Origin: Acinetobacter lwoffii
GTDB lineage: Bacteria > Pseudomonadota > Gammaproteobacteria > Pseudomonadales > Moraxellaceae
Reading direction: 5' to 3'
NCBI RefSeq assembly: GCF_019048525.1
Contig: NZ_CP077369.1
Location: 1,736,001-1,800,000, forward strand
DNA length: 64,000 nt
This document shows positions 45,470-57,846 of the stretch, one piece after another. Both the position numbers and the translations under genes were made by a program. Each line of letters begins with the position of its first letter. The first letter of the stretch is position 1. The notes under the pieces are model-generated. The model worked only from the letters and a program-made list of their open reading frames with translations, searched no databases and was not told where the DNA came from.

Positions 45470-48304
45470 ATGGGTCCACAAATGCAAGAAGTTGCTGACG
45501 CTCTGCGTCTTGACACTGAACTTTCCGCTGATAGTGCAGCGTATATTGAAGAACTTTATGAGCAGTATCTGACTGCTCCAGACTCAGTGGGTGCTGACTG
45601 GAGAGCGTACTTCGATAAATTCCCAAAAGGTGATCAACCACACAGTAATGTACGTGAGCAATTCCTACTTTTAGGTCGCAATTCAAGCCGTATTCAGCCT
45701 ATTGTTCAGTCGACAGTCAGCTCAGAGCATGAACGTCGTCAAATTGGCGTGCTACAGCTGATTGCTGCGTACCGTAACCGTGGCCACCAGAAAGCAAAAC
45801 TGGATCCATTAGGTTTGGCGAAGCGTGAAGTTGTGCCTGATCTAGATCTGGCTGCGCATGGTTTGACTCAGTCTGACTTAGACACAGTATTCAATACTGG
45901 TAACCTGGCGATCGGTAAAGAAGAAGCGACTTTGGCTGAAATGGTTCAGTCAATGGAAGCCACTTACTGTGGTTCAATCGGTGCTGAATACATGCACATC
46001 GTGGACACCAAAGAAAAACGTTGGATTCAACAACGTCTAGAAAGTGCACGCGGTCAATATGGCTTCAATGCTGATCAAAAGAAACATGTCCTTGAGCGTT
46101 TAACTGCAGCTGAAGGCCTAGAAAAATATCTTGGTAATAAATTCGTTGGTGCCAAACGTTTCGGCGTTGAAGGTGGTGAAGCATTCATCCCGATGGTCAA
46201 CGAAATTATTCAGCGTGCAGGTTCTGTAGGCTGTAAAGAAGTTGTGATCGGTATGCCTCACCGTGGCCGTTTAAACCTTCTTGTTAACATCATGGGTAAG
46301 AACCCGGCTGACCTGTTTGGTGAGTTCGAAGGTAAATCTATTCATAAGAAAGGTTCTGGTGACGTTAAGTATCACCAAGGCTTCTCTTCAAACGTCATGA
46401 CTCCGGGTGGCGAAGTTCACTTGGCATTGGCATTTAACCCGTCACACCTTGAAATCGTTGGTCCTGTGGTTGAAGGTTCGGTACGTGCACGTCAAGTACG
46501 TCGTAAAGACATTGGCGGCGATGACGTATTGCCATTAATTGTACACGGTGATGCTGCATTTGCAGGTCAGGGCGTCAACCAGGAAACTTTCCAGATGTCA
46601 CAAACTCGCGGTTATACCGTGGGTGGTACAGTGCACATTGTGATTAACAACCAGGTTGGTTTCACGACATCTGATCCACGTGACGCGCGTTCTACTGAAT
46701 ACTGTACTGACATCGCAAAAATGATTCAGGCACCGATCTTCCATGTCAATGGTGATGATCCTGAAGCTGTGGTGTTCATTTCACAATTGGCACATGATTT
46801 CCGTCATACGTTCCGTAAAGACGTTGTGATTGACATGTTCTGCTACCGTCGTCGTGGTCATAACGAAGCGGATGAGCCAGCTGCAACTCAACCAATGATG
46901 TATCAAGTGATCAACAAGAAAGCGACTACGCGTACGCTTTATGCGGATCAACTGGTGCAACAGGGTGTTCTTGATCGTGCAAGTGCAGATCAGATGGTTG
47001 AAAACTACCGTGCAGACCTGGAAGCGGGTAATCACGTTGCCAATGCACTGGTACTTGAACCAAACAAAAAAATGTTTGTGGATTGGACTCCTTACTTAGG
47101 TCATGAGTACACAGACGAGTGGGATACAACTTTCCCAATCGAACGTCTAAAAGAGCTTGGCAAGAAAATGCGTGAGCTTCCTGAAGGCTTCGTGATGCAG
47201 CGTCAAGTTGCAAAAGTAATTGATGACCGTCTGAAAATGCAAACGGGTGAAATGCCTCTGAACTGGGGTGCTGCTGAAACTCTGGCGTATGCAACTGTAC
47301 TAGATGATGGTTACTTGCTTCGTTTAACGGGTGAAGACGTAGGTCGTGGTACTTTCTCACACCGTCATGCAAAACTGCATAATCAGGTAGATGGTTCAAC
47401 TTATCTTCCACTGTGTAACCTGAAAGAAAACCAGCCGCGTACTGCAATCTATGACTCTTTGTTGTCAGAAATGGCTGTATTGGCATTTGAATATGGTTAT
47501 GCGACGACTCTTCCTAAGAGTTTGATCATCTGGGAAGCACAATTCGGTGACTTCGCAAACTGTGCACAGGTTGTCATTGACCAGTTCATCTCATCTGGTG
47601 AAACCAAATGGGAGCGTGTATGTGGCTTAACTATGCTTCTTCCACACGGTTTTGAAGGTCAAGGTCCAGAACATTCATCTGCACGTTTGGAACGTTTCTT
47701 GCAGCTATGTGCTGAAGACAACATGCAAGTCATCACACCGACTACGCCTGCGCAGATTTTCCACGCATTACGTCGTCAAGCGATTCGTCCAATCCGTAAG
47801 CCATTGATTGTTACTTCGCCGAAATCTTTACTTCGTCACAAGCTTGCTGTATCTAGCCTTGAAGAGCTTGCAAACGGTACATTCCAAACCGTGATTGATG
47901 AAGTAGACAACATCAACAAGTCAGATGTAACCCGTCTGGTTCTGTGTGGTGGTAAGGTGTATTACGACCTAGTTGAAAAACGTCGTGAAAAAGAATTGAA
48001 CAACACTGCAATTGTACGTATTGAACAATTATATCCATACCCAGAAAAACGCCTGGCAGAAGTGCTTGCGCAATATCCAAACGTTAAAGAACTTGTTTGG
48101 GCGCAAGAAGAACCGAAGAACCAAGGCGCTTGGTTGTTCATCGCACCGCGTCTATATGACGACGTGATGAAAGCGGGTAAACAAGTACGTATTAGCTATG
48201 CAGGCCGTGAAGCTTCTGCTGCACCGGCATGTGGTTCACCATATTTGCATGCAAAACAACAAGCTCAGCTCATCAACGACGCGCTTGCGATCGACGCTGA
48301 ATAA
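45470..48304 (+). CDS. sucA: 2-oxoglutarate dehydrogenase E1 component
   Basis: 944 aa. The N-terminal helix resembles the E2-binding region (SAAYIEELYEQYLTAPDSVGADWRAYF). The thiamine-diphosphate core includes GMPHRGRLNLLVNIMGK and the GDAAFAGQG segment. It decarboxylates 2-oxoglutarate and loads succinyl on the lipoyl of SucB. The start is ambiguous: ATG 45470 follows AGGAA directly, ATG 45482 has the same site 13 bases upstream. Confidence 0.96.
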   Translation: MGPQMQEVADALRLDTELSADSAAYIEELYEQYLTAPDSVGADWRAYFDKFPKGDQPHSNVREQFLLLGRNSSRIQPIVQSTVSSEHERRQIGVLQLIAAYRNRGHQKAKLDPLGLAKREVVPDLDLAAHGLTQSDLDTVFNTGNLAIGKEEATLAEMVQSMEATYCGSIGAEYMHIVDTKEKRWIQQRLESARGQYGFNADQKKHVLERLTAAEGLEKYLGNKFVGAKRFGVEGGEAFIPMVNEIIQRAGSVGCKEVVIGMPHRGRLNLLVNIMGKNPADLFGEFEGKSIHKKGSGDVKYHQGFSSNVMTPGGEVHLALAFNPSHLEIVGPVVEGSVRARQVRRKDIGGDDVLPLIVHGDAAFAGQGVNQETFQMSQTRGYTVGGTVHIVINNQVGFTTSDPRDARSTEYCTDIAKMIQAPIFHVNGDDPEAVVFISQLAHDFRHTFRKDVVIDMFCYRRRGHNEADEPAATQPMMYQVINKKATTRTLYADQLVQQGVLDRASADQMVENYRADLEAGNHVANALVLEPNKKMFVDWTPYLGHEYTDEWDTTFPIERLKELGKKMRELPEGFVMQRQVAKVIDDRLKMQTGEMPLNWGAAETLAYATVLDDGYLLRLTGEDVGRGTFSHRHAKLHNQVDGSTYLPLCNLKENQPRTAIYDSLLSEMAVLAFEYGYATTLPKSLIIWEAQFGDFANCAQVVIDQFISSGETKWERVCGLTMLLPHGFEGQGPEHSSARLERFLQLCAEDNMQVITPTTPAQIFHALRRQAIRPIRKPLIVTSPKSLLRHKLAVSSLEELANGTFQTVIDEVDNINKSDVTRLVLCGGKVYYDLVEKRREKELNNTAIVRIEQLYPYPEKRLAEVLAQYPNVKELVWAQEEPKNQGAWLFIAPRLYDDVMKAGKQVRISYAGREASAAPACGSPYLHAKQQAQLINDALAIDAE

Positions 48305-48322
48305 TCCAGGAGATTCTAAGTA

Positions 48323-49537
48323 ATGGCAACCGAAATTAAAGCACCGGTATTCCCAGAGTCAGTTGCGGACGGTACGATCGCAACTTGGCACAAACAACCA
48401 GGTGAAGCAGTGTCACGTGATGAAGTGATCTGCGATATTGAGACTGATAAAGTTGTTTTAGAAGTTGTTGCTCCTGCAGACGGTACACTTGCATCTATTA
48501 TTAAAGGTGAAGGCGATACTGTTCTTTCAGCTGAAGTCATTGCACAGTTTGAAGAAGGTGCTGTTTCTGGCGCTACGCAAACTCAAGCAGTTCAGTCTGA
48601 AGAGAAAGTTGAACAAGCTGCTGCGCAAACTGAAGCTGGTAATGCACCGATCGTTGAACGTCAACAAGTACAGGATCAGGCTCCAGCAGTGCGTAAAGCA
48701 TTGACTGAATCTGGTGTTGCAGCTGCTGACGTTGCAGGTACAGGCCGTGGCGGTCGCATCACGAAAGAAGATGTGGCAAATCATCAGGCGAAACCGGCAG
48801 CACCTGCAGCGCAACCATTAAGCGTTGCAGTGGGCGAGCGTATCGAAAAACGTGTTCCTATGACTCGTCTTCGTAAGCGTGTTGCTGAACGTTTACTTGC
48901 AGCGACTCAAGAAACTGCAATGTTGACGACGTTCAACGAAGTGAACATGAAACCAATCATGGAAATGCGTGCTCAATACAAAGATGCATTCGAGAAGCGT
49001 CACGGTGCGCGTCTTGGCTTCATGTCATTCTTCGTTAAAGCAGCAACTGAAGCACTTAAACGCTATCCAGCGGTAAATGCTTCAATTGATGGCGATGACA
49101 TCGTGTATCACGGTTACTACGACATTGGTGTTGCAGTTTCATCTGAACGTGGTCTAGTGGTTCCTGTACTTCGTGATACAGACCGCATGAACTATGCTGA
49201 AGTTGAAAATGGCATCCGTGCATATGCTGGCAAGGCACGTGACGGTAAGCTGGGCATCGAAGACATGACTGGCGGTACATTCACTATTACTAATGGTGGT
49301 ACTTTTGGTTCATTGCTTTCTACACCAATTCTAAATACGCCACAAACTGCGATTCTGGGTATGCATAAAATCCAGGAACGTCCGATGGCGGTGAATGGTC
49401 AAGTAGAAATCTTGCCAATGATGTACCTTGCACTGTCTTATGACCACCGTTTAATCGATGGTAAAGAAGCAGTCGGTTTCCTTGTAACAATCAAAGAATT
49501 GTTAGAAGAGCCAGCGCGTCTGATCCTTGATCTGTAA
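48323..49537 (+). CDS. sucB: Dihydrolipoamide succinyltransferase (E2 of OGDH)
   Basis: 404 aa. An N-terminal lipoyl domain carries the lipoylated K43 in [10 protein letters not shown] peripheral-subunit-binding domain ([19 protein letters not shown] onward, about 122-155) is flanked by Ala/Gln-rich linkers. The catalytic domain ends with [16 protein letters not shown] (His and Asp). It transfers succinyl to CoA. RBS CCAGGAGA, 18 bases after sucA. Confidence 0.96.
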   Translation: MATEIKAPVFPESVADGTIATWHKQPGEAVSRDEVICDIETDKVVLEVVAPADGTLASIIKGEGDTVLSAEVIAQFEEGAVSGATQTQAVQSEEKVEQAAAQTEAGNAPIVERQQVQDQAPAVRKALTESGVAAADVAGTGRGGRITKEDVANHQAKPAAPAAQPLSVAVGERIEKRVPMTRLRKRVAERLLAATQETAMLTTFNEVNMKPIMEMRAQYKDAFEKRHGARLGFMSFFVKAATEALKRYPAVNASIDGDDIVYHGYYDIGVAVSSERGLVVPVLRDTDRMNYAEVENGIRAYAGKARDGKLGIEDMTGGTFTITNGGTFGSLLSTPILNTPQTAILGMHKIQERPMAVNGQVEILPMMYLALSYDHRLIDGKEAVGFLVTIKELLEEPARLILDL

Positions 49538-49550
49538 TTTATTCATTAAA

Positions 49551-49623
49551 AATCTCCCCTAACCCCTCTTTAAAAAGAGGGGAAGATCCCCCTTTGGAAA
49601 AGGGGGATTAATAAGGGGGATTA
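49551..49623. repeat. Palindromic interspersed repeat between sucB and lpd
   Basis: Nested inverted repeats: CCCCTCTTTAAAAAGAGGGG followed by CCCCCTTTGGAAAAGGGGG, bounded by AATCTCCCC and GGGGGATT. It would fold as a double hairpin in the sucAB-lpd mRNA. It shares the CCTCTTTAAAAAGAGG core with the repeat at 57847, so it belongs to a dispersed family. Confidence 0.8.
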
Positions 49624-49624
49624 G

Positions 49625-51067
<1,443 letters not shown>

Positions 51068-51072
51068 TTTGA

Positions 51073-51100
51073 AAAAAGAGCGACTTAGGTCGCTCTTTTT
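51073..51100 (+). terminator. Terminator after lpd
   Basis: AAAAAGAGCGAC / GTCGCTCTTTTT-type hairpin with T run. It separates sucAB-lpd from sucCD, which therefore likely has its own promoter in 51100-51237. Confidence 0.9.
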
Positions 51101-51237
51101 ACATTTCATGGTTGTTTTTATTGGAACAATCATCTAAAAATAAAGATAACGATTTTAAGAAATGCTGGTACTGCTTTGACGGACGTCTGGGTGCTAGTGG
51201 GTTATAACAAGGCAAAGAAGTAATAAAAGGTTATTCA

Positions 51238-52404
51238 ATGAATTTACATGAGTATCAAGCAAAAGCGCTATTAAAAAAATATGGTATGCCTGTGCAGGAA
51301 GGAATACTTGCCACCAATGCCGATGAAACGGTGCATGCTTTCGAGCAGCTGGGTGGAAAGTTCGCAGTATTGAAAGCACAGGTGCATGCGGGTGGCCGGG
51401 GTAAGGCTGGTGGGGTAAAAGTGGTGAAATCGGCTGCCGAGGCTGCTGAATATGCCAATCAGATTATTGGTTCACGCTTGGTGACTTATCAGACTGATGT
51501 CAATGGTCAGCCGGTCAATAGCATTTTAGTTTCTGAGGATGTTTATCCGGTTGAGCGCGAGTTGTACTTGGGCGCTGTGGTAGATCGCTCGACTCGCCGC
51601 ATCACTTTTATGGCATCGACTGAAGGCGGTGTTGAAATTGAGAAAGTGGCCGAAGAAACCCCTGAAAAAATTATTAAAGTTGAGGTTGATCCTTTAGTTG
51701 GTCTAATGCCATTTCAGGCGCGTGAAGTTGCTTTTGCACTTAAACTCAAAGATGGACAAATCAATCAATTTGTTAAAGTCATGACGGCTGCCTATCAGGC
51801 ATTTGTAGACAATGATTTTGCACTTTTCGAAATCAATCCGCTGTCTGTGCGTGAAAACGGCGACATTCTGTGTGTCGATGCCAAAATCGGAATTGATTCG
51901 AATGCACTGTACCGTTTGCCTGAAGTGGCTGCTTTGCGTGATAAGTCTCAAGAAAATGAACGTGAGTTAAAAGCCTCTGAGTTTGATCTAAACTATGTGG
52001 CACTTGAGGGTAACATTGGTTGTATGGTCAATGGTGCCGGTCTTGCCATGGCAACCATGGATATTATTAAGCTGTATGGCGGTCAACCAGCCAACTTCCT
52101 GGATGTGGGTGGTGGTGCGACCAAGGAGCGTGTGATTGAAGCCTTTAAAATTATCTTGGCAGATCACTCTGTCCAGGGTGTATTGATTAATATTTTTGGT
52201 GGAATTGTACGTTGTGACATGATTGCTGAAGCAATTATTGCATCGGTTCAGGAAGTAAATGTGACAGTTCCTGTGGTTGTTCGCCTCGAAGGCAACAATG
52301 CGGAACTGGGTGCAAAATTACTGGATGAATCAGGTTTGAAATTGATTTCTGCACATGGTCTTGCTGACGCTGCAGAAAAAATCGTTGCTGCTGTAAAAGC
52401 TTAA
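51238..52404 (+). CDS. sucC: Succinyl-CoA synthetase beta subunit
   Basis: 388 aa. The ATP-grasp domain begins [19 protein letters not shown] with the nucleotide segment [15 protein letters not shown], and the C-terminal CoA-ligase domain has [16 protein letters not shown]. It forms the alpha2beta2 or alpha-beta enzyme with SucD and makes ATP from succinyl-CoA. RBS AAAGG before the ATG. Confidence 0.97.
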   Translation: MNLHEYQAKALLKKYGMPVQEGILATNADETVHAFEQLGGKFAVLKAQVHAGGRGKAGGVKVVKSAAEAAEYANQIIGSRLVTYQTDVNGQPVNSILVSEDVYPVERELYLGAVVDRSTRRITFMASTEGGVEIEKVAEETPEKIIKVEVDPLVGLMPFQAREVAFALKLKDGQINQFVKVMTAAYQAFVDNDFALFEINPLSVRENGDILCVDAKIGIDSNALYRLPEVAALRDKSQENERELKASEFDLNYVALEGNIGCMVNGAGLAMATMDIIKLYGGQPANFLDVGGGATKERVIEAFKIILADHSVQGVLINIFGGIVRCDMIAEAIIASVQEVNVTVPVVVRLEGNNAELGAKLLDESGLKLISAHGLADAAEKIVAAVKA

Positions 52405-52416
52405 GGAGTATCTAAC

Positions 52417-53307
52417 ATGAGCGTATTAGTTAATAAAGACACTAAAGTATTGGTACAGGGCTTTACAGGCAAAAACGGCACATTCCATTCTGAACAGGCT
52501 TTAGCCTACGGCACTAAAGTCGTGGGTGGTGTAACCCCGGGTAAAGGTGGTCAAACCCATCTGGAATTGCCTGTATTTAATACCATGCGTGAAGCGGTGA
52601 AAGAAACTGATGCAGATGCTTCGGTGATTTATGTTCCGGCACCCTTTGTACTGGATTCTATTGTTGAGGCGGTTGATTCTGGCATTGAGTTAATTGTGGT
52701 GATTACTGAAGGTGTACCGACCATCGACATGCTCAAAGCCAAGCGTTATCTGGAAACCAATGGTAATGGCACACGTCTGATCGGACCAAACTGTCCGGGT
52801 ATTATTACGCCGGGTGAATGTAAAATCGGGATCATGCCGGGACATATTCATCAGCCGGGTAAAATCGGGATCATTTCGCGCTCAGGCACACTGACTTATG
52901 AGGCTGTGGCGCAAACTACAAAACTCGGTTTAGGTCAGTCGACCTGTATTGGTATTGGTGGGGATCCAATTCCAGGCATGAACCAGATTGACTGCTTGAA
53001 ACTGTTCCAGGAAGATCCGCAGACTGAAGCCATCATCATGATTGGTGAAATTGGTGGTACGGCGGAAGAAGAAGCCGCAGAATATATTCAATCGAATGTG
53101 ACCAAGCCAGTTGTTGGTTATATTGCGGGCGTAACTGCACCTAAAGGTAAACGTATGGGCCATGCAGGTGCGATCATTTCAGGTGGTAAGGGCACAGCAG
53201 AAGAAAAGTTTGCTGCCTTTGAGCGTGCGGGTATGGCCTATACGCGCAGTCCTGCCGAACTCGGTTCAACTATGCTGCAAGTGTTAAAAGATAAAGGTTT
53301 GGCCTGA
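52417..53307 (+). CDS. sucD: Succinyl-CoA synthetase alpha subunit
   Basis: 296 aa. The CoA-binding Rossmann region ([20 protein letters not shown]) is followed by the phospho-histidine in [21 protein letters not shown]; 12 bases after sucC in the same operon. A terminator follows at 53330. Confidence 0.97.
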   Translation: MSVLVNKDTKVLVQGFTGKNGTFHSEQALAYGTKVVGGVTPGKGGQTHLELPVFNTMREAVKETDADASVIYVPAPFVLDSIVEAVDSGIELIVVITEGVPTIDMLKAKRYLETNGNGTRLIGPNCPGIITPGECKIGIMPGHIHQPGKIGIISRSGTLTYEAVAQTTKLGLGQSTCIGIGGDPIPGMNQIDCLKLFQEDPQTEAIIMIGEIGGTAEEEAAEYIQSNVTKPVVGYIAGVTAPKGKRMGHAGAIISGGKGTAEEKFAAFERAGMAYTRSPAELGSTMLQVLKDKGLA

Positions 53308-53329
53308 TATCCAAAGTAAACCTGTAATA

Positions 53330-53355
53330 AAAAGCTCCCAGATGGGAGCTTTTTA
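53330..53355. terminator. Terminator between sucD and yqiK
   Basis: AAAAGCTCCC / GGGAGCTTTT hairpin with short A and T runs, usable both ways. Confidence 0.85.
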
Positions 53356-53370
53356 TATCGCATTCTATTT

Positions 53371-55077
53371 TTAAGTTTTAGCTTTAAGGCTCTGAGTCAT
53401 GCCGTTGATATCACCACCTTGAATACCAAGCTCACTCATCAGACTGTCAATGAGCGGTGCTTGGCTACGATAACGTAGGGCGCTATTCACCACCTGATCT
53501 GACAGGGCAACATTACCATTCTCATGATGGGCATCTGCCTGACAGGCACCGGCATGACCGCCATGTAGGCCATTCACCTGGAGAATCTTGATATCATCAA
53601 TATTTTCCATTGGTTTGACGCTTTCCCGGATAATTTCAGGCAAGTATTTCAGCATGGCCAGACGGATCTGCATTTCGACCTGTTCAGGTGACAGGACGTT
53701 ATTGGCTTCATTGACCGCACGCGTACCTTCAGCATCGACCTGATACTGTTTTTCCATTGCCTGAGCCAGTAGAATTTTCGCATCCGCTTCACCCTTGGCC
53801 TTCAGGCGGACTTTTTCTGCTTCAGCCTCAGCCGCAATCCGCACTGCTTCTGCATCATCTGCTGCCGCCTGTTTGCCAGCTTCAGCGGCAACTGTAATGG
53901 CAATTGCATCTTTTTCAGCGTGTTCTTTGGCTGCGACCAGTTCAACTGCTTTTTGACGCTCTGCCTGCTGGATTTGACGTACGGTGATGACTTCTTCTTC
54001 CGCTTTTACCGCTTGTGCACGTGCCTGATCGGCTTGAGCTTTAGCTTCAGATTCAGCACGTGATTTTTCCGCAATCGCAATGGCGCGATCCTGTTCAGCC
54101 AGTTCAATGGTTTTCTTTTGCTCGACCTGTGCTTTTTGAATCAGCTGGGCCTTTTGAATATTTTCATTTTCGACATCACGGGCGGCCAAAATACGCTTGA
54201 GTTCGACTTCTCGTTCAGCGGCAATTTGTGCTTCTTCTGCTTCACGTTTTTTGCCGGCTTCCTGAGCGGCAATTTCAGCCAGTTGTTCAGCTCGGCGAAT
54301 GGCAATTTCACGTTCTTGCTGCAGTTTGGCATATTCTTCTTCACGAATAATTTGCAGGCGCGCCTGTTCAGCTTCCAGATTTTTAGTTTTGATCGCCAGA
54401 TCGGTATCCTGTTCGATGTGGTTACGCTTGCGACGGCGGTCTTCAATGGTTTCAGTGAGCTTGGTCAGACCTTCGGCATCGAAGGCATTTTGTGGATTAA
54501 AGTATTTAAATCCGGTCTGATCCAGTCCGGTTAGGGAAACCGTTTCAAGCTCCAGACCGTTTTTGTGCAAATCTTCTGAAACCACTTGTTGGACTTTTTG
54601 TACAAAATCGACCCGTTTTTCATGCAATTCTTCCATGGCCATTTCTGCAGCCACTGCACGCAGTGAATCAACAAATTTGCCTTCCACCAGATTTTTTAAT
54701 TCATTGGGTGACATGGTTTTTTGACCAAGGGTTTGTGCTGCGGTGGCAATTGAATCTGCTGTAGGTTTGACTCGGACATAGAATTCGGCCATGACATCGA
54801 CCCGCATCCGGTCACGGGTAATCAGTGCCTGATCATCAGCACGGCGGACTTCAAGGCGTAGGGTGTTCATATTTACTGGAATAATTTCATGTAACACCGG
54901 AAGCACGATTGCGCCTCCACCTAAAATCACTTTTTCTCCACCCCAACCGGTACGCACAAAGGAAATTTCTTTGCTTGAACGACGGTATAAGCGTGCAATG
55001 ATGAGACCGAAAGTCACCAGTGCCACAAAAATAATTCCCGAAATAATTAAAATATTATATAAATCAAATGTTAACAT
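53371..55077 (-). CDS. yqiK: Flotillin-family inner-membrane protein YqiK
   Basis: 568 aa. An N-terminal membrane anchor (about 8-30) precedes an SPFH/band-7 domain (about 40-220, FVRTGWGGEKVILGGGAIVLP). A long Ala/Glu-rich coiled coil follows (about 220-450, repeated AEA/EAE patterns), then a flotillin C-terminal part. It scaffolds detergent-resistant membrane domains. The adjacent OB-fold partner yqiJ (37 bases upstream) is the usual NfeD-like companion. Some residues near the C-terminus (HGGHAGACQADAHHENG) are unusual and His-rich. Confidence 0.92.
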   Translation of the reverse strand: MLTFDLYNILIISGIIFVALVTFGLIIARLYRRSSKEISFVRTGWGGEKVILGGGAIVLPVLHEIIPVNMNTLRLEVRRADDQALITRDRMRVDVMAEFYVRVKPTADSIATAAQTLGQKTMSPNELKNLVEGKFVDSLRAVAAEMAMEELHEKRVDFVQKVQQVVSEDLHKNGLELETVSLTGLDQTGFKYFNPQNAFDAEGLTKLTETIEDRRRKRNHIEQDTDLAIKTKNLEAEQARLQIIREEEYAKLQQEREIAIRRAEQLAEIAAQEAGKKREAEEAQIAAEREVELKRILAARDVENENIQKAQLIQKAQVEQKKTIELAEQDRAIAIAEKSRAESEAKAQADQARAQAVKAEEEVITVRQIQQAERQKAVELVAAKEHAEKDAIAITVAAEAGKQAAADDAEAVRIAAEAEAEKVRLKAKGEADAKILLAQAMEKQYQVDAEGTRAVNEANNVLSPEQVEMQIRLAMLKYLPEIIRESVKPMENIDDIKILQVNGLHGGHAGACQADAHHENGNVALSDQVVNSALRYRSQAPLIDSLMSELGIQGGDINGMTQSLKAKT

Positions 55078-55114
55078 TGTTATAAAGTCTCAATTGAGTG
55101 CTAGCTAAATAAAA

Positions 55115-55750
55115 TTAAAGTGCAATGGCTTGAAAGCCGTTCTTGGTTTTGTGGGTTAGAACTACATTCTGACCTTGATTTAAAATTTGATTGTTTTCTG
55201 GTTCAACCAGAACATAATGAGTCTGGCCATGTTGATCTCGGACTTTGGCTTGTGCGGGAGAATTCACTTTGGCATCTCCCAGAATAATGGTCGCGGTACG
55301 TCCGATGAGTTCATCACTGTAAATCGCGGAAGTTTCATCTTGGGGCAGGAGCTTACTGGCGGCCATGGCAAGAAAGCGCACCACAGGCATACACAGAAAC
55401 AGGCAGGCCGGAGAAATCAACCAAACATTAAACAGCTGGCTGGTCAGGCGCTCAAATATGCCCTGAATCAATAAACCGCTTAACCCATAACTGGTCAGAA
55501 AAATGATTAGCCAGATAAATAAAGGCAGACGCCCCAGATATAACCAGTCAAATACTTTGCTGAAAACACCCGGAGACTGATCCGGGCTTATTTCTGGTTG
55601 CAGGGGATCTTCAGGTAAAAACTGTTCGAAGATATGCTGAGAGCCGCCGCCGAGCAGCAATAGAATACATTCTAGTGCAGCAAACATCAGCATTAGGCTC
55701 AGGCTAATACTAAATACGATATTTGATGGATGCGTAAACAGTTCCCACAT
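55115..55750 (-). CDS. yqiJ: YqiJ-like membrane protein with OB-fold (NfeD-like)
   Basis: 211 aa. Three hydrophobic segments (about 10-35, 75-100, 105-130) are followed by a C-terminal OB-fold-type domain (about 145-211, DELIGRTATIILGDAKVNSPAQAKVRD). This is the partner gene of yqiK flotillins and is transcribed first in the two-gene operon. Confidence 0.88.
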   Translation of the reverse strand: MWELFTHPSNIVFSISLSLMLMFAALECILLLLGGGSQHIFEQFLPEDPLQPEISPDQSPGVFSKVFDWLYLGRLPLFIWLIIFLTSYGLSGLLIQGIFERLTSQLFNVWLISPACLFLCMPVVRFLAMAASKLLPQDETSAIYSDELIGRTATIILGDAKVNSPAQAKVRDQHGQTHYVLVEPENNQILNQGQNVVLTHKTKNGFQAIAL

Positions 55751-56065
55751 TTCTTTATCTCTATAATTATGTTTTTAGGAAAAGTGTCTGAAAGTTTTTA
55801 TTGATATAACGATAACAGTAATTACTGATTTTGTATGCAAAAAAATAACAAAAAACCCGATAAACAAGGATTGAATATATTGATTATTTAATAATTATTG
55901 AACTATTAAAATTAATAATAAACTATAAGAAGCTAACTGGATGTTTGAGCAAGTGATGCCATAGTGGCAATAGGAATTCTGAATAGCATGGCATTCTGTG
56001 TGTGCTTGCCTGAGAAAGTATAGAGATACATCGACCTGAGTATCTCCAAATTTTTCTGTTCAAGT
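55751..56065. other. AT-rich intergenic region upstream of yqiJ
   Basis: 315 bases without a supported gene. The yqiJK promoter should be at its left end. Confidence 0.5.
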
Positions 56066-56608
56066 TTAAAGTAGGGCAGTCTGAATCCGGACTTTCATAT
56101 CTAGAGTCTGTTGCAGAATATAGTGTTGCATCCATTTGACCTGTTCGCCCATAGGATTGACCTTGACTGCAGTATTCAGGAAGTCGAGATCAGGCTGCTT
56201 GAAAAGCTGTTGTTGCAAGGTTTGCTCCAAAATCTGACTGTTGGTTGTCAAAGGTAATGCCACTAGATAGAACGCTTTAGGATAATTATAAAAGGCATAT
56301 AATAAATTAAAGGCTTTTTGATCACCTTTTAGGTTGCCAGCACCAATTTCGTAAGCTGCGTTCTGGTTGCTATAAGTAACGCCGATTAGGAATTCCCAAT
56401 GACCTTCTTGCAAACGCAGACCAAACTGTAATCCGATTTGATCCGCGGTCAGCTCGTGTTGCAGATAGATATTTAAAGGCTTGCCATCATCACTGAAAGG
56501 TTCTTGCAAGACTAGAATATGTTGCTGATGCTGATAAATATAACCAGCAAGCTGGGCCTGTTCCAGACGGGTTTTTACAGTGGTGAGATCAAAAGCGCTA
56601 TAGGGCAT
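56066..56608 (-). CDS. Hypothetical protein
   Basis: 180 aa, soluble, with no signal peptide or TM helix. Aromatic and Gln-rich; I recognise no domain. It stands alone between yqiJ and cysD. Codon use resembles its neighbours, so it looks like a native gene. The 323 bases upstream to cysD hold no other gene; TGATATATCAATATCAT near 56821 is a palindromic stretch of unknown role. Confidence 0.7.
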   Translation of the reverse strand: MPYSAFDLTTVKTRLEQAQLAGYIYQHQQHILVLQEPFSDDGKPLNIYLQHELTADQIGLQFGLRLQEGHWEFLIGVTYSNQNAAYEIGAGNLKGDQKAFNLLYAFYNYPKAFYLVALPLTTNSQILEQTLQQQLFKQPDLDFLNTAVKVNPMGEQVKWMQHYILQQTLDMKVRIQTALL

Positions 56609-56931
56609 AAACGAAGTATATCAATAGGGAGAATTGGGTCTTACTCTAGTAATTTTTTAACTATTTGAGAACCACTACTTTAGATTATTTTCCTAGGATT
56701 TTATTGGTTTAGCGACAGGGTAATATATACCTATATCACACAATACCCTCGCTTGAATTGTGCAAATCATTGATTCATAAAAACTGATATTCATTATTGA
56801 TGAATTTTTATATGAGCTTTTGATATATCAATATCATAAAACAAGCAATGGATAGGATAAGTAAATCACTATAATGAATATAAATTTTCAAAAGTGTCAT
56901 AAGTACACGTTTTTCTAAGCTGGTGTTGTCC

Positions 56932-57846
56932 ATGTCGTTAAATGAGGAAAGACTTACTCATCTCAAACAGCTTGAAGCTGAGAGTATTCATATCATCCGC
57001 GAAGTTGCTGCCGAGTTTGAAAATCCGGTCATGCTGTATTCGATTGGTAAAGATTCGGCGGTCATGCTGCATCTTGCGCTAAAAGCGTTCTACCCAGCAA
57101 AACTTCCATTTCCATTATTACATGTCGATACAGGCTGGAAGTTTAAAGACATGATCACTTTCCGGGACAATATGGCGAAAACCCATGGTTTCGATTTGAT
57201 CGTGCATCAGAATAAAGAAGGGGTTGAGGCAGGTATTAACCCGTTCGACCACGGTAGTTCTAAATATACCGACATCATGAAAACTCAGGGCTTAAAACAG
57301 GCTCTGGATAAATACGGTTTTGATGCTGCTTTTGGTGGCGCGCGCCGTGATGAAGAAAAATCACGTGCGAAAGAACGTGTTTATTCATTCCGTGATTCGA
57401 AACATCGTTGGGATCCGAAAAACCAGCGCCCAGAACTTTGGAATCTTTATAACGGTAAAGTGAACAAGGGCGAAAGTATTCGTGTATTCCCATTATCTAA
57501 CTGGACTGAGCTGGATATCTGGCAATACATCTATTTGGAAAGTATTCCATTAGTACCACTTTATTTGGCTGCAGAACGTCCTGTGGTTGAACGTAGTGGC
57601 ACGCTTATTATGGTTGATGATGAACGTATGCCTTTAAAAGAAGGTGAAGTTCCACAAATGAAATCGGTACGTTTCCGTACTTTGGGTTGTTATCCATTAA
57701 CAGGTGCTGTGGAATCTACAGCCAATACCTTGCCGGAAATTATTCAGGAAATGTTACTGGCAACCAGTTCTGAGCGTCAAGGTCGTATGATTGACCATGA
57801 TGAAGCAGGCTCGATGGAGAAGAAGAAGCAGGAAGGCTACTTCTAA
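56932..57846 (+). CDS. cysD: Sulfate adenylyltransferase subunit 2
   Basis: 304 aa from ATG 56932 (GTG three codons earlier is possible; neither has a strong ribosome site). The PP-loop is [16 protein letters not shown] (about 37-52), and [15 protein letters not shown] is conserved. With the GTPase CysN it forms APS from ATP and sulfate for cysteine synthesis. A palindromic repeat separates it from cysN. Confidence 0.96.
   Translation: MSLNEERLTHLKQLEAESIHIIREVAAEFENPVMLYSIGKDSAVMLHLALKAFYPAKLPFPLLHVDTGWKFKDMITFRDNMAKTHGFDLIVHQNKEGVEAGINPFDHGSSKYTDIMKTQGLKQALDKYGFDAAFGGARRDEEKSRAKERVYSFRDSKHRWDPKNQRPELWNLYNGKVNKGESIRVFPLSNWTELDIWQYIYLESIPLVPLYLAAERPVVERSGTLIMVDDERMPLKEGEVPQMKSVRFRTLGCYPLTGAVESTANTLPEIIQEMLLATSSERQGRMIDHDEAGSMEKKKQEGYF

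Noticed and set aside
46926..47486. Minus-strand 186-codon ORF in sucA
   Set aside because: It lies wholly opposite a clear core gene and has His/Leu-rich shadow composition and no ribosome site.
49551..49623. Possible rho-independent terminator between sucB and lpd
   Set aside because: The hairpins are not followed by a T run and the same core recurs at 57847, so an interspersed repeat explains it better.
54118..54534. Plus-strand ORF of 138 codons inside yqiK
   Set aside because: It is a shadow frame of the Ala/Glu coiled coil, giving a Phe/Leu-rich improbable protein.
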